Assembly: GCA_963590435.1 (NCBI GenBank)
Contig: CAVAPG010000020.1
Coordinates: 1-21,761, forward strand
Source: F23-B02 sp963590435
Lineage (GTDB): Bacteria > Bacillota > Clostridia > Oscillospirales > Oscillospiraceae
Length of the DNA stretch: 21,761 nucleotides
Reading direction: 5' to 3'
In this document: piece by piece, positions 13,621 through 21,339 of the stretch
Numbering within the stretch: position 1 is the stretch's first letter
How the letters are laid out: every line of letters starts with the position of its first letter
Made by a program: the position numbers and the translations under genes
The notes under the pieces: generated by a model
The model's input: the letters and a program-made list of their open reading frames with translations, nothing else
Told to the model about the DNA's origin: nothing
Databases searched by the model: none

Positions 13621-14415
13621 ATGGAACTGCAAAAACTTATTTACACTGTTGAGGACGGCATAGCCATCATCACCATGAACTATCCCAAGAACCTCAACGC
13701 CATCGATGAGCAGATGGCAGATGAGCTGATGTATGTTGTCGATGCTGCCGAAAAAGATCCGGCAGTCAAGGTCGTGGTTCTGAAAGGCCTGGAGAAGGCC
13801 TTCTCGGCAGGCGGAGATATCGGCTACTTCTATAAGCTCATCCAGGCAGGCGGCGAAGTAAATATGGACGGCCTTATCGCAAAGGTCGGTGTCGTGGCAG
13901 ACGGACTTAAGAAGATGAGCAAGATGGTAATTACTTCTGTCAGCGGTGCAGCGGCAGGTGCCGGTGTCAGCCTGGCTCTCGGCGGCGATTTCATGATCTG
14001 CGCGGATAATGCAAAGTTTATTCTTGCATTTGTCAATCTCGGCCTTGTTCCCGATACGGGCGCAACATATCTGCTTGCTAAGAGCATCGGCGTGAGCCGT
14101 GCAATGGAGCTTGCGGCAACCGGACGTCCCGTAGGTGCCGAGGAAGCAAAGGCATGGGGCCTTGCCTATAAGGTCACCACGAAGGAAGAGCTTGATGCGG
14201 AAACCATGAAGTTTGCTCACAAGCTGGCTGCAGGTCCGCTGCTGTCCTACAAGAACATCAAAAAGCAGATTTATGATACCTGCTTTGCCGATTACAAAAA
14301 GTGGCTCGACGAGACCGAGATTCCCACTCAGCGTGAATGCGCCGCATCTATGGACTTCCAGGAGGGCTGCAAGGCCTTTATAGAGAAGCGCAAGGCCGTA
14401 TTTGAAGGCAAGTAA
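13621..14415 (+). CDS. Crotonase-fold enoyl-CoA isomerase/hydratase, PaaG-like
   Basis: A 264-residue crotonase-superfamily enzyme. The oxyanion-hole segments are KAFSAGGDIGYF (about residues 59-70) and SGAAAGAGVSLALGGD (108-123). Aligned by eye with rat crotonase, both catalytic glutamates are missing: Ser117 replaces the first and Phe137 the second. Instead it has FVNLGLVPDTGATYLL with D145, the pattern of PaaG, whose Asp at this place is catalytic for double-bond shifting. The C-terminal motif DFQEGCKAFIEKRKAVFEGK is also PaaG-like. A canonical hydratase is therefore unlikely, and an enoyl-CoA isomerase is the better guess. It has AGGAGG before its ATG and lies 63 bases after etfA, in the operon. 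Confidence 0.88.
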   Translation: MELQKLIYTVEDGIAIITMNYPKNLNAIDEQMADELMYVVDAAEKDPAVKVVVLKGLEKAFSAGGDIGYFYKLIQAGGEVNMDGLIAKVGVVADGLKKMSKMVITSVSGAAAGAGVSLALGGDFMICADNAKFILAFVNLGLVPDTGATYLLAKSIGVSRAMELAATGRPVGAEEAKAWGLAYKVTTKEELDAETMKFAHKLAAGPLLSYKNIKKQIYDTCFADYKKWLDETEIPTQRECAASMDFQEGCKAFIEKRKAVFEGK

Positions 14416-14452
14416 AATACGCCTACCGTAACATATACTAAGGAGATTTACA

Positions 14453-15073
14453 ATGGAACATCATGCAGCATCACCGACACCTGCCGGCCTTGTGGCATTT
14501 GCAGTCGCCTGCTATACGTTTACGGCAGTGTTTTTGGGACTTGTTCCGGGCGAAGGCCTGTTCCTTCTCGGATGCTGGCTTCTGGGCGGATTTGTCGTTC
14601 AGATAGTCGTTGCAAGCAAGGAGGTTGATCACGGTGTACAGCTCGGCGGCAATGTATTCCTGTTTTTCCAGGGATTCTTTATGCTCACGGGAGCAGTCAG
14701 CAGCATGTCAAAATACCTCTGCCTGTTTGTGTGGAACACAACATACAACACGGTGGTTGAAGGCTTTGGCTGGCTGGCCTGCACTCTTGCACTGATCCTC
14801 TGGACCCCCGGTTATCTTAAAACGGCAAATAAGCCTTTTGCCGCAGCGGTTGTTTTTACGGATATTGCACTTATCGGAGTTGTTCTTAACGATATGTACC
14901 TTCTCGGTGCGGCAGCGCCGGTTGTCAAGCCTATCGTTGCCATCTGCCTTGCCATAGCGGGCTCGCTGGGTATTTATGTGGCAAGCGCCATACAGCTCAA
15001 TTCCAGCTTTGGCAGAACCGTGTTCCCGCTCGGAACTCCGTGGCTGAAGGATAATGCCGAAGGCAAAGTATAA
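14453..15073 (+). CDS. Acetate-transporter-family (GPR1/FUN34/YaaH-like) membrane protein
   Basis: A 206-residue inner-membrane protein with six predicted hydrophobic helices, the size and topology of the AceTr/SatP family. The N-terminal SPTPAGL (residues 7-13) resembles the family NPAPLGL motif that lines the substrate path. The first helix is then AFAVACYTFTAVFLGLVPGE. SatP relatives move acetate or succinate with protons. Position between the isomerase and the CoA-transferase genes suggests it imports, or exports, the short-chain acid that the transferase handles. AAGGAG lies seven bases before ATG 14453. Family assignment is by motif and topology and is the least certain in this operon. 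Confidence 0.72.
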   Translation: MEHHAASPTPAGLVAFAVACYTFTAVFLGLVPGEGLFLLGCWLLGGFVVQIVVASKEVDHGVQLGGNVFLFFQGFFMLTGAVSSMSKYLCLFVWNTTYNTVVEGFGWLACTLALILWTPGYLKTANKPFAAAVVFTDIALIGVVLNDMYLLGAAAPVVKPIVAICLAIAGSLGIYVASAIQLNSSFGRTVFPLGTPWLKDNAEGKV

Positions 15074-15100
15074 AAAATAAAAACGAAAGGTGGAAGTCAA

Positions 15101-15832
15101 TTGAAAAACAAAGTAGTAGAACTCGAACAGGCTGTAGCAGCCATCAAGGACGGACAGACTATTCTGTTTGGTGACTGGCACGGCGAAATCTCCGCCGAAG
15201 AGATTATCACAGGCATAATCGAAAAGGGCGTAAAAGACATCACCGCTGTCGGCGTCTCCGGCGGTATGCCGGATCAGGGCTTAGGCAGAATGATTTCTGC
15301 TCACCAGGTCAAGAAGCTTCTGACCACCCATATAGGACTCAATCCCGTTGCCAAGGATCAGTATGTTGCAGGCGAACTGGAAATTGAGTTCATTCCGCAG
15401 GGCACATTTACAGAGCGCATTCGCTGCGGAGGCTACGGCCTCGGTGGATGCCTCACGCCGACAGGCGTCGGTACGCAGGTTGCCGAAGGCAAACAGATAT
15501 TGAACATCAACGGCAAGGACTATCTGCTTGAGCTCCCGATTCGCGGCGATGTAGCTCTCATCAAAGCAACCAAGGGCGATTCGGCAGGCAATATTCACTT
15601 TAATAAAACCAGCGGAGCAATCAGCAACACGATGGCATTTGCGGCAGATACCGTAATATGCGAGGTAGAGGAACTTGTCGAAGTCGGAGAGCTCGATCCC
15701 GATGAGATTGACGTTCCGGCACCTGTTGTCGACATGATTTATGTCCGCAAGGGTGAAAAGAAACCCTTCTGCCCGATGTGGCAGAGAGCCAAAGCCAAAG
15801 CGGAAGCAAAAGCTGCAGAAGGAGGTAAGTAA
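15101..15832 (+). CDS. CoA-transferase subunit A (acetate/acetoacetate type, class I)
   Basis: The alpha subunit (243 residues) of a heteromeric class I CoA-transferase, which moves CoA between carboxylic acids. Features are the glycine-rich GYGLGGCLTPTGVGTQVAEG (about residues 109-128), then LPIRGDVALIKATKGDSAGN. NTMAFAADTVICEVEELVEV, followed by GELDPDEIDVP, is close to AtoD/CtfA proteins. The start is TTG at 15101, with AAGGTGG seven bases upstream; no in-frame ATG is better placed. The C-terminal tail is Lys/Ala/Glu-rich (QRAKAKAEAKAAEGGK), unusual but short. The substrate is unknown. One base separates it from subunit B. Confidence 0.92.
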   Translation: MKNKVVELEQAVAAIKDGQTILFGDWHGEISAEEIITGIIEKGVKDITAVGVSGGMPDQGLGRMISAHQVKKLLTTHIGLNPVAKDQYVAGELEIEFIPQGTFTERIRCGGYGLGGCLTPTGVGTQVAEGKQILNINGKDYLLELPIRGDVALIKATKGDSAGNIHFNKTSGAISNTMAFAADTVICEVEELVEVGELDPDEIDVPAPVVDMIYVRKGEKKPFCPMWQRAKAKAEAKAAEGGK

Positions 15833-15833
15833 T

Positions 15834-16490
15834 ATGGCACTGACAGGACGTGCTCTTATAGCATCACGCACCGCCAAGTTCTTTAAAGACGGTGACTTAG
15901 TTAACCTCGGCATAGGCGTTCCGACTATGTGCGTCAATTACCTGCCGGAGGGCGTTGATCTCTGGCTTGAGGCCGAGATCGGAATAGTCGGCTGCGGACC
16001 GAGCCCAAAATGGGACGATGCCGATCCTGACTGCATCGATGCCGGCGGCCAGCCGACCACAATTATAAAGGGCGGCAGTGTCGTTCCTCACGATATGTCC
16101 TTCGGTCTTATCCGCGGCGGCCATGTAGACGCCACAGTTCTGGGCACATTACAGGTCGACTGTGAGGGTAATATCGCAAACTGGATAATTCCCGGCAAGG
16201 TTATTCCCGGCATGGGCGGCGCAATGGACCTGTGCGCAGGTGTAAAGAGAATTGTCGTTACCACCGACCACTGCGAGAAATCCGGTGCTTCGAAGATTCT
16301 TAAGAAATGCACATTGCCTCTTACTGGCGCAAAGTGCGTCACCGATATAGTGACAGAGCGCGCATATTTCCAGGTTACTCCCGACGGACTTCTCCTGAAG
16401 GAAATTGCGGATGGTTACACAGTTGATGATATCCGTGCCTGCACGGACGCTGATTTTGCTGTTGCGGAAGACCTCTGCGTAATGGAATAA
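15834..16490 (+). CDS. CoA-transferase subunit B, with SENG-to-AEIG change at the active site
   Basis: The beta subunit (218 residues), which carries the catalytic glutamate forming the glutamyl-CoA thioester. It starts with GRALIASRTAKFFKDGDLVN and GIGVPTMCVNYLPEGVDLWL. Where SCOT/AtoA proteins have SENG, this one has AEIG (LEAEIGIVGCGPSP). The Glu is kept, but the Ser and Asn next to it are Ala and Ile. The rest is ordinary: GGHVDATVLGTLQVDCEGNI and PGMGGAMDLCAGVKRIVVTT. The ATG at 15834 follows GAAGGAGG, and the longer in-frame extension upstream is not used. This is the last gene of the operon. Confidence 0.93.
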   Translation: MALTGRALIASRTAKFFKDGDLVNLGIGVPTMCVNYLPEGVDLWLEAEIGIVGCGPSPKWDDADPDCIDAGGQPTTIIKGGSVVPHDMSFGLIRGGHVDATVLGTLQVDCEGNIANWIIPGKVIPGMGGAMDLCAGVKRIVVTTDHCEKSGASKILKKCTLPLTGAKCVTDIVTERAYFQVTPDGLLLKEIADGYTVDDIRACTDADFAVAEDLCVME

Positions 16491-16503
16491 AGCTAAATAA
16501 AAA

Positions 16504-16534
16504 CATAAGCGGATTCCCTGTGAATCTGCTTATG
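16504..16534 (+). terminator. Stem-loop after the CoA-transferase genes
   Basis: CATAAGCGGATTC (16504-16516) pairs with GAATCTGCTTATG (16522-16534) with one G-U and a five-base loop. There is no U tract, so it may be a weak terminator or an mRNA-stabilising end. Stronger stems follow. Confidence 0.55.
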
Positions 16535-16557
16535 CAATATCTATTCCCCCTAACCCC

Positions 16558-16858
16558 GAACAATAAATCCCGTCTTTTCAGACGGGATTTATTGTTCAGC
16601 GTGTCAAAAAAGTCTTTGACTTTTTTGACCGCTTCACTAACGCCACATTTTTTGTGAAGCTTGTGCTTCACGAAAAATCTCGCTACGCTCGTCAAAAAGT
16701 CTGATTGCTCAGACATTTTTGATGGCTATAATCTGATTTGAGGCGGGACCTTGTCCCCCTCACACTCCCCCTGCTACTCTATAGTCTTTGTTCAGCAGCA
16801 TAGGTTCTTTGGCAGACTGAGCAATAAATCCCGCCTTTTCAGACGGGATTTATTGTTC
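16558..16858. repeat. Hairpin-rich cassette bounded by two copies of a 40-base palindrome
   Basis: This fills most of the 380-base gap 16491-16870. Copy A (16558-16597) has perfect 17-base arms beginning GAACAATAAATCCCGTC and loop TTTTCA. Copy B (16819-16858) is the same palindrome with two changes in its 5' arm. Between them lie GTCAAAAAAGTC-TTT-GACTTTTTTGAC (16603-16629), a 14-bp stem at 16647-16678 with a four-base loop, and an interrupted stem at 16692-16722. The rest (16723-16818) is a C-rich stretch with no convincing gene. Copy B lies 13 bases past the IMP dehydrogenase stop codon and copy A follows the CoA-transferase operon, so both may act as terminators. There is no transposase, and no target duplication is visible. 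Confidence 0.75.
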
Positions 16859-16870
16859 TGATATAGAGAA

Positions 16871-18361
16871 TTATTTGTTCTTGAGAATTACATCGTGGCT
16901 GCCGCCTTCGACGATGCTGACGGACGAGACCAGCGTGAGCTTTGCATCGCGCTTGAGGTCTGAAAGATTGGTTACGCCGCAGTTGCACATGGTGGATTTT
17001 ATTTTATAAACGCTCTTTTCGAGGTTGTCGTGCAGGGGACCTGCGTAGGTGACATAGGAATCAACGCCTTCCTCGAAGCTCAGCTTGCTCTGACCGCCGA
17101 GGTCATAACGCTGCCAGTTGCGCGCACGGTTTGAGCCTTCGCCCCAGTATTCCTTGACATAGCTGCCGTTTACTATGAGCTTCGCGGTGGGGCTCTCGTC
17201 AAAGCGGGCAAAGTATCTGCCCATCATGAGGAAGTCAGCGCCCATTGCAAGTGCAAGCGTCATGTGATAGTCGTGAACCAGTCCGCCGTCGGAGCAGATC
17301 GGGACATATACGCCGGTTTTTTCATAATATTCATCGCGTGCGGCGGCGACCTCGATAAGTGCCGTTGCCTGACCGCGGCCGATGCCCTTTGTCTCACGGG
17401 TTATGCATATTGAACCGCCGCCGATGCCGACCTTGACAAAGTCCGCGCCGGCCTCGGCAAGGAACAGGAAGCCGTCTCTGTCGACAACATTTCCTGCGCC
17501 GACCTTGACGGTGTCGCCGTAATTTTCACGGATGTAGTCGATGGTTTTCTTCTGCCAGCAGGAGTAGCCCTCGGAGGAGTCAATGCACAGGACATCGACG
17601 CCTGCATTGATGAGCGCCGGAACACGCTCGGCATAATCGCGGCTGTTTATACCTGCGCCGACTATATAACGCTTGTGCTCATCGAGAATTTCATTAGGGT
17701 TGTTTTTGTGCTCGGCATAGTCCTTGCGGAAGACGAAATAAAGCAGTCTGCCGTCGGCGTCGACTATGGGCAGGGAGTTGAGCTTGTGATCCCAGATTAT
17801 ATCGTTTGCTTCCTTGAGCGATGTGCCTTCCGGAGCGGTGACGAGCTTTTCAAGCGGAGTCATAAATTCGGAAACGCGTGTGGACAGCTCCATGCGCGAT
17901 ACGCGGTAGTCGCGGCTGGATACGATGCCGAGCAGCTTGCCGTTTGCCGAGCCGTCGGCTGTGACTGCCATGGTGGAGTAGCCGTTGCGCTCTTTAAGCT
18001 CAAGCACATCTGCGAGCGTTGCGTCCGGCGTGATATTCGATGCGCTGGGAACGAAGCCGGCCTTATAGCTTTTTACGCGGGCGACCATCGCCGCCTCGTC
18101 CTCTATCGACTGAGAACCGTATATGAACGATATTCCGCCCTCTTTTGCCAGAGCGATAGCCATCGTGTCATTCGAGACCGACTGCATGATAGCCGATGCA
18201 AAAGGCACATTGAGGCTCAGCGCCGGCTCTTCGCCTTTTTTGAACTTTACAAGCGGAGTCCTGAGCGAGACCTTGTCGGGAATGCAGTCCTCGCTCGTGT
18301 AGCCGGGGATGAGAAGATATTCGCTGAAGGTTCTTGAGGGTTCGTTAAAATAAATCGCCAT
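16871..18361 (-). CDS. guaB: Inosine-5'-monophosphate dehydrogenase
   Basis: Oxidises IMP to XMP with NAD, the committed step to GMP. It has 496 residues, full length, with a CBS pair at about residues 105-220 (DATLADVLELKERNGYSTMA; VSEFMTPLEKLVTAPEGTSL) inserted in the TIM barrel. Catalytic C319 is in GIGGGSICITRETKGIGRGQ. The usual GxGSxCxTR context has drifted: consensus GPGSICTTR is GGGSICITR here. The mobile-flap Arg-Tyr dyad is kept (NWQRYDLGG). The substrate-site Asp-Ser element reads VLCIDSSEGYS. The ATG at 18361 has AAGGAGA seven bases upstream. A GMP reductase is unlikely, since CBS domains and the flap are present. Confidence 0.94.
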   Translation of the reverse strand: MAIYFNEPSRTFSEYLLIPGYTSEDCIPDKVSLRTPLVKFKKGEEPALSLNVPFASAIMQSVSNDTMAIALAKEGGISFIYGSQSIEDEAAMVARVKSYKAGFVPSASNITPDATLADVLELKERNGYSTMAVTADGSANGKLLGIVSSRDYRVSRMELSTRVSEFMTPLEKLVTAPEGTSLKEANDIIWDHKLNSLPIVDADGRLLYFVFRKDYAEHKNNPNEILDEHKRYIVGAGINSRDYAERVPALINAGVDVLCIDSSEGYSCWQKKTIDYIRENYGDTVKVGAGNVVDRDGFLFLAEAGADFVKVGIGGGSICITRETKGIGRGQATALIEVAAARDEYYEKTGVYVPICSDGGLVHDYHMTLALAMGADFLMMGRYFARFDESPTAKLIVNGSYVKEYWGEGSNRARNWQRYDLGGQSKLSFEEGVDSYVTYAGPLHDNLEKSVYKIKSTMCNCGVTNLSDLKRDAKLTLVSSVSIVEGGSHDVILKNK

Positions 18362-18393
18362 ATTACTTCTCCTTTATCTTAATATTATTGCTT

Positions 18394-18422
18394 ATTTTCT
18401 CACAAATAAGCAAAGCAGTCAA
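18394..18422 (-). promoter_or_regulatory. Predicted promoter of guaB
   Basis: On the bottom strand TTGACT (18417-18422), a 17-base spacer and GAAAAT (18394-18399), with TGA before the -10, form a plausible extended -10 promoter. A short inverted repeat CTTATTT/AAATAAG (18391-18410) overlaps the -10 and could bind a repressor. Confidence 0.5.
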
Positions 18423-18475
18423 TTGATAAAATGACATATTTAAATAAGATTTTCGCTCGTTTTGCTGTAACACTG

Positions 18476-19471
18476 TCACATAATAAATCCGCCGCCGAGG
18501 ACGCGATCGCCGGCGTATAAAACGGCAGATTGTCCGCGTGCAGGGGCACGCACCGGCTCGTCGCAGATTATTTTAACCGTGTCGCCTTCGATATAAGCCG
18601 TGCACGGCGGGTTTTCCCATTTCGTGTGCCGCACGCGCACCGTTGCGCGCACCGGCCCGTTCGGCTCATCGCACAGCCAGTTGAAATTTTTCGCAATGAC
18701 CTGCGTTTTGGAAAGCTCCTCCCAGAGGGCAAGCTCAATTTCGTTTTTCTCGGCATTTATGGCTGAGATATACAGCTTGCGCCCGTCGTAAAGTCCGGGG
18801 CGGCGCTGACCGACGGTATAGCGATATATGCCATCGTGACGGCCGACAACCTCACCGTGGAAGACGAAATCTCCGGCAGGGGGCAGCTCGGCTCTGCCGG
18901 CAAGCCACGAGATATAATCCTTATCCGGAATAAAGCATATCTCCATGCTGTCGGGCTTGTGAGCAACAGGAAGGTTAAAGCCCTCGGCAAGCTTTCTCAC
19001 CTGAGTTTTTTCATATTTGCCGAGCGGCAGTATCAGACGGTCAAGCTGCTCTTTTCGTATGCGGCAGAGCATGTAGCTCTGATCGTTGGACGGCATGCCC
19101 TTGTATAAGACGCCGCTTTCCGCACGGGCATAGTGACCGGTCGCAATATTATCCGCGCCTATCTCGTCGGCAAAGCCGAGCAGAGTTTTAAATTTGAGCG
19201 TCGGATTGCATATTATGCAGGGGTTCGGCGTTTCGCCTTTGAGATAGCTCTCGGCAAAGCGTGAGCAGACCAGGCTGTCAAGCTCCCTGTGAACATCGCG
19301 CACCTCAAGCGGTATCCCGATAAACTCTGCCGTGCCCACGGCATCGGAAAGGGCTTTTTCATCGGTGTTGTCCATATACAGACCGTGGACATCGAAGCCG
19401 GCGTCCTTAAGAAGCTTAGCGCAGACGGCAGAGTCAACTCCGCCGGAAAATCCGAGCACGACCTTTTTCAT
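18476..19471 (-). CDS. mnmA: tRNA-specific 2-thiouridylase MnmA
   Basis: Puts sulfur on C2 of the wobble uridine (U34) of tRNA Lys, Glu and Gln, using ATP and a persulfide donor. It has 331 residues. The PP-loop SGGVDS is at residues 9-14, and the first catalytic Cys is C85 (TPNPCIICNPTLKF). The second, C179, is in DSMEICFIPDKDYISWL. GHYAR, tRNA-binding and beta-barrel C-terminal parts follow (TVGQRRPGLYDGRKLYISAI). It is about 30 residues shorter than E. coli MnmA, as in many Firmicutes. Its start overlaps the mnmG stop as ATGA, so it is translationally coupled to another enzyme that acts on the same nucleotide. Confidence 0.95.
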   Translation of the reverse strand: MKKVVLGFSGGVDSAVCAKLLKDAGFDVHGLYMDNTDEKALSDAVGTAEFIGIPLEVRDVHRELDSLVCSRFAESYLKGETPNPCIICNPTLKFKTLLGFADEIGADNIATGHYARAESGVLYKGMPSNDQSYMLCRIRKEQLDRLILPLGKYEKTQVRKLAEGFNLPVAHKPDSMEICFIPDKDYISWLAGRAELPPAGDFVFHGEVVGRHDGIYRYTVGQRRPGLYDGRKLYISAINAEKNEIELALWEELSKTQVIAKNFNWLCDEPNGPVRATVRVRHTKWENPPCTAYIEGDTVKIICDEPVRAPARGQSAVLYAGDRVLGGGFIM

Positions 19472-21339
19472 CTTCTGCCCTCCATCCAGACCATGAGAAC
19501 GGAGATGTCCGCCGGCGAAACGCCGGAGATACGGCTCGCCTGACCGAATGAGCGTGGTCTTATTTTCTTGAGCTTTTCGCGCGCCTCAAGGCGCAGACCG
19601 GTTACATCGTCATAGTTTATATCATCCGGCAGAAGCTTGTTTTCCATGCCGGCAAAGTCCTCAACCTGCTTGAGCTGACGCTTTATATATCCCTCGTATT
19701 TCAGACTTATCTCCGCCTGATAGCATACCGGATACGGAAGCTGCGGACGGTCGGCATCGAACGGCGCGAGCCCCTCATAGCTCAGCTGCGGACGGCGTAT
19801 AAGATCGGCAAGGGACGCACCGCTGACAACGGGCGCGGTGCCCTTTGATTCAAGATAGGCGTTGAGCTCCGCGCTCGGCGCAATGTGGGTCTGCTCAAGC
19901 CTTTTTATCTCAAGTGCGACATCGGCGTATTTTTTCTCGACCGCGTCATATCTCTCCTGCGACACCAGACCGATGCGCAGACCAATACCGCTCAGGCGTA
20001 TGTCGGCATTATCCTGGCGGTGAAGCAGTCTGTATTCGCTGCGCGATGTCATCATGCGGTACGGCTCGTTTGTGCCCTTGGTGACCAGATCGTCTATGAG
20101 CGTTCCGATATATCCGTCCGAGCGGCGGAGAATCATGGGCTCCTCGCCCTTGAGCTTCAATGCGGCGTTCACGCCGGCGACAAAGCCCTGTACGGCGGCC
20201 TCCTCATATCCAGATGAGCCGTTGAACTGCCCTGCACCGTAAAGTCCGCTGATTTTTTTCGTCTCAAGCGTCGGATACAGCTCGGTCGGATCCACGCAGT
20301 CATATTCAATAGCGTAGGCGCAGCGCGTCATTTCGGCGTGCTCAAGTCCGGCAATCGTATGCAGCATCTCAATCTGCACATCCTCCGGCAGTGAGGAGGA
20401 CAGCCCCTGAATATACAGCTCACGGGTGTTAAGCCCCATCGGTTCGATGAAAAGCTGATGCCTTGGCTTATCCCTGAAGGTCATAATCTTGGTTTCTATG
20501 CTTGGGCAGTAGCGCGGCCCCACGCCCTCGATAACGCCGGAATATATCGGGCTTCTGTCTATATTGTCGAGAATTATCTTGTGTGTTTTTTCGTTTGTGT
20601 ATGTCAGATAGCAGACAGCCCTGTTTTCCGGCGGAGTGACTGTTTCAAATGAAAAACCCTCCGGATTTTCATCGCCCGGCTGCAGCTCCATCTTTGAAAA
20701 ATCGACGCTGTGAGCGTTTACTCTCGGCGGAGTTCCGGTTTTAAAGCGCCGCATTGAAAGTCCCAGAGACTTGAGACATGGTGTGAGTCCCTTTGCGGCA
20801 GCCAGTCCATCCGGACCGGAGGAGCGAATAACATCGCCGACTATGGTTCTGCCGTCAAGATACGTTCCGCAGGCGATTACGGCAGCGCGGCAGTGATAGA
20901 CAGCACCCGTGTGCGTTTTGACAGCGCTCACGGCGCTGTTTTCGGTGCAGATCTCAGTAACCTCCGCCTGCTTTACGCGCAGATTTTCCTGCTCTTCGAG
21001 CGTGAGCTTCATTACCTCCTGATACTTACGCCTGTCGGCCTGTGCGCGAAGCGAGTGCACCGCAGGCCCCTTTCCGCGGTTGAGCATTCTGTATTGTATG
21101 CATGCCCTGTCGGCAGATTTCGCCATCTGACCGCCAAGGGCGTCAAGCTCGCGCACGAGATGTCCCTTGCCGGTTCCGCCGATTGCGGGGTTGCACGGCA
21201 TGTTGCCTATGCTGTCGAGGTTTATTGCAAAGCAGATCGTATCAAGACCCATGCGGGCGGCGGCAAGCGCGGCCTCGATTCCGGCGTGTCCCGCGCCGAT
21301 TACGGCTATATCATATTTTCCTGCGTAAAACTCAGTCAA
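19468..21339 (-). CDS. mnmG: tRNA uridine 5-carboxymethylaminomethyl modification enzyme MnmG (GidA)
   Basis: With MnmE it adds the cmnm5 group to C5 of U34 in tRNA, using FAD, methylene-tetrahydrofolate and glycine. It has 623 residues, normal size. The FAD dinucleotide fold GAGHAG is at residues 15-20. CNPAIGGTGKGHLVRELDAL follows, then the MnmG signature GTPPRVNAHSVDF and the helical C-terminal region ending ARISGVSPADISVLMVWMEG-like. The start is TTG at 21339, supported by AAAGGTGA six bases upstream. The first eight bases overlap the end of the thiamine pyrophosphokinase gene. MnmE is not in the window. Confidence 0.96.
   Translation of the reverse strand: MTEFYAGKYDIAVIGAGHAGIEAALAAARMGLDTICFAINLDSIGNMPCNPAIGGTGKGHLVRELDALGGQMAKSADRACIQYRMLNRGKGPAVHSLRAQADRRKYQEVMKLTLEEQENLRVKQAEVTEICTENSAVSAVKTHTGAVYHCRAAVIACGTYLDGRTIVGDVIRSSGPDGLAAAKGLTPCLKSLGLSMRRFKTGTPPRVNAHSVDFSKMELQPGDENPEGFSFETVTPPENRAVCYLTYTNEKTHKIILDNIDRSPIYSGVIEGVGPRYCPSIETKIMTFRDKPRHQLFIEPMGLNTRELYIQGLSSSLPEDVQIEMLHTIAGLEHAEMTRCAYAIEYDCVDPTELYPTLETKKISGLYGAGQFNGSSGYEEAAVQGFVAGVNAALKLKGEEPMILRRSDGYIGTLIDDLVTKGTNEPYRMMTSRSEYRLLHRQDNADIRLSGIGLRIGLVSQERYDAVEKKYADVALEIKRLEQTHIAPSAELNAYLESKGTAPVVSGASLADLIRRPQLSYEGLAPFDADRPQLPYPVCYQAEISLKYEGYIKRQLKQVEDFAGMENKLLPDDINYDDVTGLRLEAREKLKKIRPRSFGQASRISGVSPADISVLMVWMEGRR

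Noticed and set aside
10577..16490. Carnitine/crotonobetaine (cai) pathway
   Set aside because: CaiB-type class III CoA-transferase, CaiC ligase and CaiT transporter are absent. The transferase here is class I and the transporter is of another family.
16375..16716. Bottom-strand frame of 113 codons over the end of the CoA-transferase B gene and the hairpin cassette
   Set aside because: Most of it is formed by inverted repeats and antisense of a sure gene. No ribosome site or domain seen.
16558..16858. Insertion sequence or CRISPR array
   Set aside because: Only two palindrome copies, unequal inner stems, no transposase, no regular spacers and no visible target duplication.
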